Source: an uncultured Oscillospiraceae bacterium (GTDB lineage Bacteria > Bacillota > Clostridia > Oscillospirales > Acutalibacteraceae). From it: DNA of 64,000 nucleotides. The stretch covers positions 27,551 through 91,550 of the forward strand of contig UQHH01000002.1 of the NCBI GenBank assembly GCA_900540865.1. Reading direction: 5' to 3'. This document shows positions 1 to 8,209 of this stretch, in pieces. The notes beneath the pieces were generated by a model. It had not been told where the DNA came from and did no database searches. It saw only the letters and a program-made list of their open reading frames with translations. How positions within the stretch are numbered: position 1 is the stretch's first letter; every line of letters begins with the position of its first letter. The translations under genes and the position numbers were made by a program.

Positions 1-312
1 GCCAATATCGTTGATTCTAGTGTATACCTGCATGCGACCGCTGCGGTCATGGATGTCGATAAATGTCGCCTTTCCCATGTCGCGCCAGCTCATAATGCGA
101 CCCGCAATGCAGACGTCCTTATTTTCGAGCGTTTCAAAATTGTCGCGGATTTCCTGCGCGAGCGTGTCGCGCTTGCTCACCGTCACCTCGAACGGGTCGC
201 CGCCCTCCTGCTGGAGCGCTGTGAGCTTGTCCCTCCTGATTTGTAGCAGCTCGCTTAAATCCTGTTCCTGCTCCGGCGCCGTACCGTTTGCCGGGGTTGT
301 GTTCTCTGCCAT
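1..312 (-). CDS. lysS: Lysyl-tRNA synthetase, N-terminal part (runs off the window)
   Basis: Class II lysyl-tRNA synthetase charges tRNA-Lys in the cytoplasm. Only the first 104 residues are present because the gene continues past the left edge. The visible part is an acidic N-terminal helix region followed by the start of the OB-fold anticodon-binding domain, with the family-typical stretches IAGRIMSWRDMGKATF (about residues 72-87) and DIHDRSGRMQVYTR. The ATG at 312 is preceded by a strong GAGGAGG ribosome binding site. It lies 80 bases downstream of greA on the same strand, the usual greA-lysS order in Clostridia, with a hairpin between them. Identity is judged from motif resemblance to LysS and is nearly certain. 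Confidence 0.93.
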   Translation of the reverse strand, partial: MAENTTPANGTAPEQEQDLSELLQIRRDKLTALQQEGGDPFEVTVSKRDTLAQEIRDNFETLENKDVCIAGRIMSWRDMGKATFIDIHDRSGRMQVYTRINDIG

Positions 313-346
313 CTTTACGTCCTCCTCATATCCTGGGTTAAGAAGC

Positions 347-375
347 AAACGGGCGTGCCGGGGGCACGCCCGTTT
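347..375 (-). terminator. Hairpin terminator between greA and lysS
   Basis: The stem AAACGGGCGTGCC / GGCACGCCCGTTT has a very short loop and lies directly after the greA stop on the minus strand. T-richness after the stem is modest, so it may attenuate rather than stop transcription into lysS. Confidence 0.7.
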
Positions 376-392
376 CATTTAAAAGCTCTGCG

Positions 393-866
393 TTACTTAC
401 TGATTTCCAGCACCTCGTACTCGCTCACACCAGCCGGCGTTTCTACCGAAACACGCTCGCCGACCTTTTTGCCGAGCAAAAATTTGCCGACCGGCGATTC
501 GTCGGAAATACGGCCCTTGAGCGGGTCGGCCTCGTTCGAGCCGACAATCTGGTACACGTTTTCCCTGCCGGCTGAGTGGTTCATAACCTTCACCTTGGAT
601 CCAACATGAATTAATTCCGTGCTGATTTCATTTTCATCTATGATTTTAACGTTCTTGAGCATCGTCTCAATGGTTGCAATTCTGGATTCCACCATTGCCT
701 GCTCGTTTTTCGCCTCGTCGTATTCACTGTTCTCCGAAAGGTCGCCGAAGGAAAGCGCAACCTTGATTTTTTCCGCGATTTCTTTTCTGCGGACTGTTTT
801 GAGCATATCGAGCTCGTCCTCCAGGTTTTTGAGCCCCTCGTTTGTAAGCAATACCTGTTTCTGCAT
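393..866 (-). CDS. greA: Transcription elongation factor GreA
   Basis: GreA enters the RNA polymerase secondary channel and stimulates transcript cleavage in backtracked complexes. The N-terminal coiled coil carries the acidic tip region, with LSENSEYDEAKNEQ at about residues 45-58 and the preceding LSFGDLSENSEY motif, and is followed by the FKBP-like C-terminal domain (VGRISDESPVGKFLLGKK style). I chose the ATG at 866 because AGGGTGGT lies 6-8 bases upstream and it gives 157 residues, the normal GreA length; an in-frame GTG at 878 has no good ribosome binding site. Transcribed from a consensus promoter at 965-993. Confidence 0.96.
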   Translation of the reverse strand: MQKQVLLTNEGLKNLEDELDMLKTVRRKEIAEKIKVALSFGDLSENSEYDEAKNEQAMVESRIATIETMLKNVKIIDENEISTELIHVGSKVKVMNHSAGRENVYQIVGSNEADPLKGRISDESPVGKFLLGKKVGERVSVETPAGVSEYEVLEISK

Positions 867-1200
867 GGCTTTTACCACCCTTTTCGGTTAATTTACAGGA
901 CGCCTTTTCAAAGGTGCCTATTTACACTTGAATTTTTCAATACAGATGTTTACATATAAGCTTTATTATAGACAGCGCCGCGGCCTGTGTCAAGTATTTA
1001 TCCCATTTCTTCCGCATTTTTATGCGTTTCCAAGCTGCGGTTTCCATTTTCCTTTTTTTATCTGGAAATCCGCCGGTTTTATGTATATTTACCTAAAAAA
1101 GCGGGAATGCCCTGTCAAAAAAAGCATGATTTTCAATCTATAAATCCAATTGCATCTGTGGTATTATATTATAGACTTTTTATGCGAAGGATGAGACGCT
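867..1200. other. Intergenic region between divergent greA and HAD genes
   Basis: This 334-base gene-free gap holds the greA promoter (965-993, minus strand). Toward the plus-strand gene there is an AT-rich TATTATATTATAG stretch at about 1162-1174 that could supply a -10 element, but I could not pair it with a convincing -35. The short ORFs in this gap look non-coding. Confidence 0.6.
965..993 (-). promoter_or_regulatory. Consensus sigma-A promoter of greA
   Basis: Read on the minus strand: TTGACA (988-993), a 17-base spacer, then TATAAT (965-970). Both hexamers are perfect matches, so strong constitutive expression of greA-lysS is expected. Confidence 0.88.
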
Positions 1201-1914
1201 ATGAATACAGTCCTTTTTGATTTAGACGGGACGATGCTTCCGATGGACCAGGACGTCTTTGCGCACGGCTATTTTACGGAGCTTGCAAAAAAATTTGCAG
1301 CATATGGACTGGACGGAAAAAAACTCGTGGAATGCGTCTGGGCAGGCACAAGGGAAATGATAAAGAACGACGGCTCCATGACGAACGAGGAGCGCTTCTG
1401 GAAAACCTTTGCCGCTTTGATGGGAGAGGACATTTTAAAGCTTCGCCCGCAGTTCGACGAATTCTACCGCAAGGAGTTCAACAACGTGCAGGAAAAAATG
1501 GGCTATACCCCGCTTGCCGCGGAGTGCCTTACAATCCTCCGGGACAAGGGCTACCGCCTGATTGCGGCCACCAACCCGATTTTCCCAAAGGACGGGACGT
1601 TGAACCGCATGCGCTGGGCGGGCGTAGACCCAGAGCTGTTTGAAATAATTACAACGTACGAAGCCTGCTCCTACAGCAAGCCGAACCTCAAATATTACGA
1701 GTCCCTGCTGCAAACGGCCGGGCTTGAAGCGCGCGACTGCCTGATGGTCGGCAACGACCTGCGCGAGGACATGTGCGCGGGCGAGCTTGGAATCGATACT
1801 TACCTCATTACCGACTGCATGATTGCAGATAAGGACGCGGACCTCTCGCAGATTAAGCATGGAAGCTATGAGGAATTCAAGGCTTACGCCTCTTCCCTGC
1901 CCGATTTAAATTAA
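1201..1914 (+). CDS. HAD-family hydrolase (phosphatase-like)
   Basis: Haloacid dehalogenase superfamily protein of 237 residues, probably a phosphatase of unknown substrate. All four HAD motifs are visible: FDLDGT at residues 6-11 (nucleophile and general-acid aspartates), the motif II threonine in AATNP, the motif III lysine in YSKPNLKYYE, and motif IV GNDLREDMCAG. A helical cap domain lies between motifs I and II. It starts at an ATG with GAAGGATGAG just upstream. It is followed after 50 bases by the FAD oxidoreductase and may be cotranscribed. Substrate cannot be assigned from sequence. Confidence 0.88.
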   Translation: MNTVLFDLDGTMLPMDQDVFAHGYFTELAKKFAAYGLDGKKLVECVWAGTREMIKNDGSMTNEERFWKTFAALMGEDILKLRPQFDEFYRKEFNNVQEKMGYTPLAAECLTILRDKGYRLIAATNPIFPKDGTLNRMRWAGVDPELFEIITTYEACSYSKPNLKYYESLLQTAGLEARDCLMVGNDLREDMCAGELGIDTYLITDCMIADKDADLSQIKHGSYEEFKAYASSLPDLN

Positions 1915-1964
1915 TACGTTAAAAACACGGAATTGAATACAGCTATGAAAGGTAAGGAATCACC

Positions 1965-3359
1965 ATGAATTACGACGTTATCATCGTCGGCGCGGGGCCA
2001 GCGGGCATTTTTACCGCGATTGAGATGGTCAAGCGCGGCACACATAAAAAAATTGCTATTCTCGAAAAAGGCCGCCCTGTCGAAAAGCGCAGCTGTCCCA
2101 AGCTCAAGACGAAAACCTGCATGAACTGTAAGCCGTACTGCCACATTACGACCGGCTTTTCAGGCGCGGGCGCGTTTTCGGACGGCAAGCTGTCGTTAAG
2201 CTATGAGGTCGGCGGAGATTTGCCGACGCTCATCGGCGAGGATTTGGCGCAGGAGACAATTGATTATACCGACCAGATTTACCTGGAGTTCGGCGCGTCC
2301 CGAAAGGTAGAGGGCGTCGGGCAGGATGAAAAGGTCAAGGAAATCCGCAAAAAGGCGATTCAATCGGGCCTAAAGCTTGTGGACTGCCCTATCCGCCATC
2401 TCGGCACCGAAAAGGCGCAAACGCTCTATAAAAGCATTGAAAGCTGGCTATTGGAGCACGGGGTGGAAATCCTGTTCGGCTACGCGTGCCGTGATTTAAT
2501 CATCGAGGACAGCGTGTGTAAGGGCGTCGTGGCGCAAAACGTATACGAAAGGGACGAAACGCTTACAATAAATGGGCAGGACGTCATCGTCGCGACGGGA
2601 CGCAAGGGCGCTGACTGGCTTGAGAAGGTCTGCGTGGAGCACGACATCGCCCACCAGCCCGGAACGGTCGACATCGGCGTGCGCATAGAGGTGCGCAACG
2701 AGGTCATGGAGGAGGTAAACGAGGTCCTCTATGAGTCGAAGCTTATCGGTTATCCAAAGCCCTTTAAAAACAAGGTGCGCACCTTCTGTCAGAATCCCGG
2801 CGGCTTTGTCAGCCAGGAGAATTACGACAACAACCTGGCCGTCGTCAACGGCCACTCCTATAAGGATATCAAATCGAACAACACGAATCTTGCCATATTG
2901 TGCTCCCATAACTTTACCGAGCCCTTCAACCAGCCGATTGCCTACGCGCAGAAGGTCGGCGAGCTTACCAATATGCTCGCAAACGGCCATATCCTCGTGC
3001 AGCGCTACGGCGACATTCTCGACGGCAAGCGCACCTGGCCGAAGGAGCTGAGCCAATCGAACGTCAGGCCCACTATACCGGACGCGGTCGCGGGCGATAT
3101 TACCGCGGCTATGCCCTACCGCGCGATGATGAACATCATCAATTTTATCCAGGCGGTAGACCACGTCGTACCGGGCTTTGCGAGCACCGAAACGCTGCTT
3201 TATTCCCCGGAGCTTAAATTTTACAGCAACCGCGTCAAGATGGACAAGGACTTCAATACTAACATCAAGGGCCTGCACTGCCTGGGCGACTCCAGCGGAT
3301 GGACGAGAGGCCTGATGATGGCGTCCGTCATGGGCGTTCTGATGGGCCGGAAGCTTTGA
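1965..3359 (+). CDS. NAD(P)/FAD-dependent oxidoreductase
   Basis: Flavoprotein of 464 residues in the uncharacterised FAD-dependent dehydrogenase family (COG2509-like). The N-terminus has the Rossmann FAD signature VGAGPAGIF at residues 8-16. A cysteine-containing segment (CPKLKTKTCMNCKPYC, residues 44-59) follows, then the family stretch TGFSGAGAFSDGKLS. A second dinucleotide-contacting segment (VIVATGRKGADW) and the C-terminal FAD-binding part (HCLGDSSGWTRG) complete the fold. Reaction is unknown. The clustered cysteines are typical of this family and could be redox-active or bind metal. Start ATG has AAAGGTAAGGA upstream. Confidence 0.85.
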   Translation: MNYDVIIVGAGPAGIFTAIEMVKRGTHKKIAILEKGRPVEKRSCPKLKTKTCMNCKPYCHITTGFSGAGAFSDGKLSLSYEVGGDLPTLIGEDLAQETIDYTDQIYLEFGASRKVEGVGQDEKVKEIRKKAIQSGLKLVDCPIRHLGTEKAQTLYKSIESWLLEHGVEILFGYACRDLIIEDSVCKGVVAQNVYERDETLTINGQDVIVATGRKGADWLEKVCVEHDIAHQPGTVDIGVRIEVRNEVMEEVNEVLYESKLIGYPKPFKNKVRTFCQNPGGFVSQENYDNNLAVVNGHSYKDIKSNNTNLAILCSHNFTEPFNQPIAYAQKVGELTNMLANGHILVQRYGDILDGKRTWPKELSQSNVRPTIPDAVAGDITAAMPYRAMMNIINFIQAVDHVVPGFASTETLLYSPELKFYSNRVKMDKDFNTNIKGLHCLGDSSGWTRGLMMASVMGVLMGRKL

Positions 3360-3428
3360 TTCTATCTTTTATTATTGAACGAAGTATCATATGCACTTGA
3401 AGCTGTTTGTTCGGTTTTTTGTGTATTA

Positions 3429-3457
3429 TTGACATTTTATACAGGATACACTATAAT
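3429..3457 (+). promoter_or_regulatory. Consensus sigma-A promoter of the CapD-glmS unit
   Basis: TTGACA (3429-3434), a 17-base spacer, TATAAT (3452-3457). It lies about 120 bases ahead of the chosen start of the dehydratase gene and supports a short leader rather than the longer ORF that begins at 3481. Confidence 0.85.
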
Positions 3458-3576
3458 TAATTTATTGTACCTGTTCCATTTTGGACACCGTTCGCCGGTT
3501 TTTCCAACGTATGGGTATTACGCGCCGCTTCTTTTTCTATGTAAATGGAGCTGTGTCTATCAATCGAGGTATAAAA

Positions 3577-5508
3577 ATGATGAAAATCAATTCGAGAAAA
3601 ATCATTCTCGCTTTGTCCGATATGTTTGTCATCGGCGTCAGTTCTCTTCTGTCCTACTACCTTCTCAATTTTCTGGGAGACGCCGGCGCGAAAATCATGC
3701 GTCCCGTCCAGCTTGCCGTCATCACCGTTCTGCTGATTATTTTATGCTTCGCGTTTTTACTGGTCAGCGGCGCATACGCAAAGCTTTGGCGGTATTTTAA
3801 GCTCAAGGACTATATTTCATGCTTTGCGGGGACGGCGCTGGGCAGCATCGTCGTATTCTTTCTATCCTACCTCATTTTCAGCGAACCCTATCTGATTTAC
3901 TTTTGTATGCAGTTTCTGATGGGCACCATAGGGATTGTGCTGTTTCGCATCCTCTTTCGCAAGACCTTCCTCGTTTTGGTTGACGAAGGAAAAAGCGAGC
4001 TGAAAAAGAGGACGCTCATCGTCGGCGCGGGGCAGGCCTGCAACCTGATATTAAAGGAAATCGAGAACGCGAAAAAAGACCCGAACAACCCGTCGAACGA
4101 ATACCTGCCGATTTGTATAGTAGACGACGACCCCAAAAAGCTAAAGTCCGAGGTACGCGGCATCCGCGTAATGGGCACGAGCGAGGATATTATCGACCTT
4201 TGCAGGGACGAGCAAATCGATTTGATTATTTTCGCCATCCCCTCCTGTACCGAGGCGGAGCGGCGTTATATCCTCGACCTTTGCTCCGAAACCTCTTGTA
4301 AAATAAAAATCGTCCCGTATTTAAGCCAGCTTTTTTTCGACGGCGACCAGCTGAACCTGCTGCACCAGATTTCCGACATCAAGGTGGAGGACCTTTTGGG
4401 CCGTGAGCCGATAACCTTCGACAAAAAGGACATTCGCTCCTTTATCAAAGATAAGGTCTGTATGATTACGGGCGGCGGCGGCTCTATTGGCTCGGAGCTT
4501 ACCCGCCAGATTGCGAAATACGGCCCGAAGCAGATTGTCATTGTCGATATTTACGAAAACAACGCCTACGACATCCAGCAGGAGCTTCTGATGGAGCACG
4601 GCGAGGATATTAACCTGGTCACGCTGATTTGCTCTGTGCGCGACTACGAAAAAATGAAGCTCGTTTTTGAAAAGTACAAGCCGCAGCTCGTGTTCCACGC
4701 GGCTGCGCATAAGCATGTACCGCTGATGGAAACCTCCCCGGAGGAGGCCGTCAAGAACAACGTTATCGGCACGTTCAACGTGGCCTCCCTTTCAGAGTTT
4801 TACAACGTGGAAAAGTTCGTCATGATTTCCACCGACAAGGCGGTCAACCCCACGAACGTTATGGGCGCGACAAAGCGCTGCTGCGAGATGATTGTGCAGT
4901 ATATGGCGCAGTTCGGCAATACGAAGACGGAATTTGTCACGACGCGCTTCGGCAACGTGCTCGGCTCGAACGGCTCGGTCATCCCGCTTTTTAAGCGGCA
5001 GATTGAAAGCGGCCGTCCGATTACCGTAACGCACCCCGACATTATCCGCTATTTCATGACCATCCCGGAGGCTGTTTCGCTTGTATTGCAGGCGGCTTCC
5101 ATGGCGCACGGCGGTGAAATTTTCGTCCTGGATATGGGCGCGCCCGTCAAGATAACGACGCTCGCAGAAAACCTCATCCGCATGTACGGCAAGGTTCCCT
5201 ACAAGGATGTTGAAATCAAATTTACAGGTCTTCGTCCCGGCGAAAAGCTCTTCGAGGAGCTTTTAATGGACGAGGAAGGACTCAAAGCCACCGCGAACAA
5301 AAAAATCTTTATTGGAAACCAGATTCCCATCGATTCGGGTGAATTTATAGAAAAGCTTACAAAGCTCAAAAAATCCGCGCTTGCTAACGATTCGGATAAA
5401 ACGCTTTCCGTTTTAAGCGATATTGTCCCGACGTTCCACCACGTAACCAACGGAAAGCAGGCACAGGAGAATTTGACAGATGACATAAAAAAGGAACCGT
5501 CTGAATAA
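3577..5508 (+). CDS. Membrane-bound nucleotide-sugar 4,6-dehydratase/epimerase, CapD/FlaA1 family
   Basis: Polysaccharide biosynthesis protein of 643 residues. An N-terminal block of about four membrane helices (residues 5-125) is followed by a CoA/NAD-binding-like domain (VGAGQACNLILKE, about residue 146) and a C-terminal extended short-chain dehydrogenase domain (ITGGGGSIGSELTRQ, about residue 297). Catalytic region: STDKAVNPTNVMGATKR, with the M-x3-K arrangement of inverting 4,6-dehydratases instead of Y-x3-K. It likely acts on UDP-GlcNAc for surface glycan or protein glycosylation. I use the ATG at 3577, eight bases after a GAGG site; upstream in-frame starts fall next to the promoter. 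glmS follows after 40 bases, consistent with UDP-GlcNAc supply. Confidence 0.9.
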   Translation: MMKINSRKIILALSDMFVIGVSSLLSYYLLNFLGDAGAKIMRPVQLAVITVLLIILCFAFLLVSGAYAKLWRYFKLKDYISCFAGTALGSIVVFFLSYLIFSEPYLIYFCMQFLMGTIGIVLFRILFRKTFLVLVDEGKSELKKRTLIVGAGQACNLILKEIENAKKDPNNPSNEYLPICIVDDDPKKLKSEVRGIRVMGTSEDIIDLCRDEQIDLIIFAIPSCTEAERRYILDLCSETSCKIKIVPYLSQLFFDGDQLNLLHQISDIKVEDLLGREPITFDKKDIRSFIKDKVCMITGGGGSIGSELTRQIAKYGPKQIVIVDIYENNAYDIQQELLMEHGEDINLVTLICSVRDYEKMKLVFEKYKPQLVFHAAAHKHVPLMETSPEEAVKNNVIGTFNVASLSEFYNVEKFVMISTDKAVNPTNVMGATKRCCEMIVQYMAQFGNTKTEFVTTRFGNVLGSNGSVIPLFKRQIESGRPITVTHPDIIRYFMTIPEAVSLVLQAASMAHGGEIFVLDMGAPVKITTLAENLIRMYGKVPYKDVEIKFTGLRPGEKLFEELLMDEEGLKATANKKIFIGNQIPIDSGEFIEKLTKLKKSALANDSDKTLSVLSDIVPTFHHVTNGKQAQENLTDDIKKEPSE

Positions 5509-5548
5509 ATATCAAGCGGTGCGATTTTTCTATATGGAGGTAAAAAGT

Positions 5549-7372
5549 ATGTGTGGTATTGTCGGTTACGTCGGCTACAGGGACTGCAGCGACGTGCTCG
5601 TAAGCGCCCTCTCGAAGCTTGAGTACAGGGGCTACGACTCCGCGGGCATCGCCGTCTTTGACGAGGGCGAAATCAAGGTCGCCAAATCAAAGGGCAGGCT
5701 CAAGGATTTGGAAGCGAAAATGGAGAAGGAAGGCAAGCCGCAGGGCAAGGCCGGTATCGGGCATACGCGCTGGGCGACGCACGGCGAGCCGTCCGACCGC
5801 AACTCCCATCCCCACAGCGGGGAAAAGGTTTCGATTGTACATAACGGTATTATCGAAAATTACAAGGAATTAAAGGAATTCCTCCTGCGCAAGGGACGGA
5901 ATTTTTTAAGCGACACCGACACCGAGGTGGTCGCGCAGATGCTGGGCTACTATTACGACGGCGACCCAATCGATACGATTATCCATGTCATCAAGGAGCT
6001 GGAGGGCTCGTTTGCGCTGGGAATCGTCTTCCAGGATTTCCCCGATACGGTTTACGCCGTGCGCAGGGAAAGCCCACTGATTGTCGGCGTGGGCAAGGAC
6101 GAGAGCTTTATCGCGTCAGACGTTCCCGCTATCCTCAAATATACAAAGGACTACTATTTGCTCGAGCACGATGAAATTGCCGTGCTGACGCACGATGACA
6201 TCGATATTTATGACACGCACCACCAATTGGTCGAAAAGGAGCTCAAGACCGCTGACTGGGATATGGACGCGGCGGAAAAATGCGGCTATGAGCATTTTAT
6301 GATTAAGGAAATCCACGAGCAGCCGGCCTCCATCAATATGACGGTAAAGCCGCGCATTACAGACGGCCTGCCAAATCTGGAGGAATGCGGGATTACGCCC
6401 GAAAAGCTTACGGAGTACAAAAATATCCATGTCGTTGCGTGCGGCACCGCGATGCACGCCGGCATGGTAGGAAAATATGTGATTGAAAAGCTCGCGCGCG
6501 TCCCTGTATCGGTGGACATCGCGTCTGAGTTCCGCTACCGCGACCCGCTCGTCGGGGAGGGCGACCTCGTTATTATCATTTCCCAATCGGGTGAAACGGC
6601 AGACAGCCTGGCCGCCATGCGCCTCGCCAAAAAGCTCGGCGCGCAGACGCTCGCCATCGTAAACGCAAAGGGCAGCTCCATCGCAAGAGAGGCCGATATG
6701 CTCATTTATACGCACGCCGGCCCGGAAATCGCGGTCGCTTCTACAAAGGCGTATATTGTCCAGCTTTCCGTCATGTACCTGTTCGCGTTTGAGCTTGCGC
6801 TTGCAAAGGGAACCATTGATGAAGGAAAGTGCCGCGAGCTTACAGCGGCGCTGCTTGAAACGCCCGCGCTGATTGAACAGGTCCTTGAAAACGACAAGGA
6901 AGACGTCCAGTTTATATCGAACCAGCTCATAACGGCCGACAGCCTGCTGTATATCGGCAGAGGGCTTGACTACGCGCTGAGCATGGAGGGCTCCCTGAAG
7001 CTCAAGGAAATCTCCTATATCCATTCCGAAGCATACGCGGCGGGCGAGCTCAAGCACGGAACGATTTCCCTGATTACGAAAGACATGCCGGTTATTGCCG
7101 TCGCAACGCAGGCCGCACTGCTTGAAAAGACCGTCAGCAATATCAAAGAAGTCAAGGCGCGCGGCGCGAAGGTTGTGCTGGTGTGCCGGGAGGACTTCAA
7201 TGTAGATGAAGAAGCCTATGATTACCTGATTCAGATTCCGAAAACCTGCGAGCTCCTTACCCCAATGCTTACCGCCGTCCCGCTGCAGTTGATTGCCTAC
7301 TATACGGCGGTGCTGCGCGGCAACGACGTCGACAAGCCCAGGAACCTTGCAAAATCGGTCACTGTCGAATAA
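5549..7372 (+). CDS. glmS: Glutamine--fructose-6-phosphate aminotransferase (isomerizing)
   Basis: GlmS makes glucosamine-6-phosphate from fructose-6-phosphate and glutamine, the first step to UDP-GlcNAc for peptidoglycan and surface sugars. The protein has 607 residues, normal length. It starts MCGIVGYVG, so Cys becomes the N-terminal nucleophile after Met removal; the glutaminase motifs HTRWATHG and NGIIENY are present. Two SIS domains follow (VACGTAMHAGM and SQSGETADS; RGLDYALSMEG), and the C-terminus KSVTVE is the canonical one. TATGGAGG sits 6-7 bases before the ATG. No room exists upstream for a glmS ribozyme. A terminator follows. Confidence 0.98.
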   Translation: MCGIVGYVGYRDCSDVLVSALSKLEYRGYDSAGIAVFDEGEIKVAKSKGRLKDLEAKMEKEGKPQGKAGIGHTRWATHGEPSDRNSHPHSGEKVSIVHNGIIENYKELKEFLLRKGRNFLSDTDTEVVAQMLGYYYDGDPIDTIIHVIKELEGSFALGIVFQDFPDTVYAVRRESPLIVGVGKDESFIASDVPAILKYTKDYYLLEHDEIAVLTHDDIDIYDTHHQLVEKELKTADWDMDAAEKCGYEHFMIKEIHEQPASINMTVKPRITDGLPNLEECGITPEKLTEYKNIHVVACGTAMHAGMVGKYVIEKLARVPVSVDIASEFRYRDPLVGEGDLVIIISQSGETADSLAAMRLAKKLGAQTLAIVNAKGSSIAREADMLIYTHAGPEIAVASTKAYIVQLSVMYLFAFELALAKGTIDEGKCRELTAALLETPALIEQVLENDKEDVQFISNQLITADSLLYIGRGLDYALSMEGSLKLKEISYIHSEAYAAGELKHGTISLITKDMPVIAVATQAALLEKTVSNIKEVKARGAKVVLVCREDFNVDEEAYDYLIQIPKTCELLTPMLTAVPLQLIAYYTAVLRGNDVDKPRNLAKSVTVE

Positions 7373-7387
7373 TTGAATGCTTTGTAT

Positions 7388-7418
7388 GGCGCCGGATTTA
7401 ACTCCGGCGTCTTTTTTT
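7388..7418 (+). terminator. Rho-independent terminator after glmS
   Basis: CGCCGGA / TCCGGCG stem with a six-base loop, followed by a seven-T tract. Confidence 0.9.
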
Positions 7419-7424
7419 GATTTT

Positions 7425-7461
7425 ATTGTCAACTCAATTTCACTAATTTAAGGTTGACAAT
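7425..7461. promoter_or_regulatory. Candidate repressor operator of bioY (BirA-like)
   Basis: Perfect inverted repeat ATTGTCAAC (7425-7433) and GTTGACAAT (7453-7461) with a 19-base spacer. The right arm covers the -35 box of the bioY promoter. The arms resemble known BirA half-sites (TTGT.AAC / GTT.ACAA), but the spacing is a few bases longer than usual, so the regulator is a guess. Confidence 0.55.
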
Positions 7462-7482
7462 CAACATAAAAGCCTGTATACT
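7454..7482 (+). promoter_or_regulatory. Sigma-A promoter of bioY
   Basis: TTGACA (7454-7459), 17-base spacer, TATACT (7477-7482). It is followed by an AGGAGGG ribosome binding site ahead of bioY. Confidence 0.85.
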
Positions 7483-7508
7483 GTTTCCAGTGACAGGAGG
7501 GAAATTCA

Positions 7509-8048
7509 ATGGATAACACAAACCCTATGAAAAACACCAAAACCTACGCGATTATTATTACCGCGCTGTTCGCGGCGCTGACCGCCGTTTTCTCCCAAAT
7601 ATCAATCCCTATCGGGCCTGTTCCGGTTAACCTTGCGCTTCTCGCCGTATTTACCTCCGGCGGGCTGTTAAGCCCCAAGCGCGCCGTTTTATGCCAGGTG
7701 ATTTACCTGCTGCTCGGTGCTGTGGGCGTTCCGGTATTTTCCGGCTTCCGCGGCGGGTTTGCCGTGCTTGCCGGGCCGACGGGCGGCTATGTCATCGGGT
7801 ATATCGTCGCGGCGCTTACCATAGCCCTGCTGCTCAAGCGGCTCGGCAAAAAAATCCATACGGTAGTTCCATCCATTATCGCGGGGCTTGCGCTGTGCTA
7901 CGCGTTCGGAACGGCGTGGTTTGTCATCAGCACCGGTACCGGTATATTGGAGGCTTTGATGATTTGCGTCGTGCCTTTCCTAATTGGTGACGCGGCAAAA
8001 ATCGCCGCGGCGACGCTTCTTACCCTCCGGCTCAAAAAAGCAGTATAA
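7509..8048 (+). CDS. bioY: Biotin transporter substrate-binding protein BioY
   Basis: BioY is the membrane S-component that binds biotin and works alone or with an ECF energy module. The 179-residue protein has about six hydrophobic helices and the BioY family signatures VPVNLALLAVFTSGGLL (near residues 37-53), YLLLGAVGVPVFSGFRGG and LAGPTGGYVIGY. No ECF ATPase or transmembrane partner is next to it, so it would use a shared ECF module or act solo. Monocistronic: own promoter with an overlapping palindrome upstream, terminator downstream. The operator suggests repression when biotin is plentiful. Confidence 0.95.
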   Translation: MDNTNPMKNTKTYAIIITALFAALTAVFSQISIPIGPVPVNLALLAVFTSGGLLSPKRAVLCQVIYLLLGAVGVPVFSGFRGGFAVLAGPTGGYVIGYIVAALTIALLLKRLGKKIHTVVPSIIAGLALCYAFGTAWFVISTGTGILEALMICVVPFLIGDAAKIAAATLLTLRLKKAV

Positions 8049-8056
8049 ATATCTCT

Positions 8057-8094
8057 CCCCTGTGCTCAAGTTCGCTTTGGCACAGGGGATTTTT
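8057..8094 (+). terminator. Rho-independent terminator after bioY
   Basis: CCCCTGTGC / GCACAGGGG stem followed by ATTTTT. Confidence 0.9.
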
Positions 8095-8130
8095 GTACCC
8101 TTCTGTAACCGGACTGTCATCTTCCTTCTA

Positions 8131-8159
8131 TTGACAATTCCGCCCCAAAACTATATTAT
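8131..8159 (+). promoter_or_regulatory. Sigma-A promoter of the FHA-SEDS/PBP operon
   Basis: TTGACA (8131-8136), 17-base spacer, TATTAT (8154-8159). Confidence 0.8.
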
Positions 8160-8209
8160 CATCTTAACAGAAAAATATCTCCTGTAGAAAAAAGGAGGCG
8201 GAAAGCCGA

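Noticed and set aside
928..1220. Two short plus-strand ORFs between greA and the HAD gene
   Set aside because: They overlap the greA promoter, have poor composition and no ribosome binding sites.
3481..3576. Longer N-terminus of the CapD-like protein starting at 3481
   Set aside because: It would begin 24 bases after the -10 box and lacks a ribosome binding site, while ATG 3577 has GAGG at proper spacing.
5509..5548. glmS ribozyme
   Set aside because: Gap of 40 bases is far too short and lacks the conserved core.
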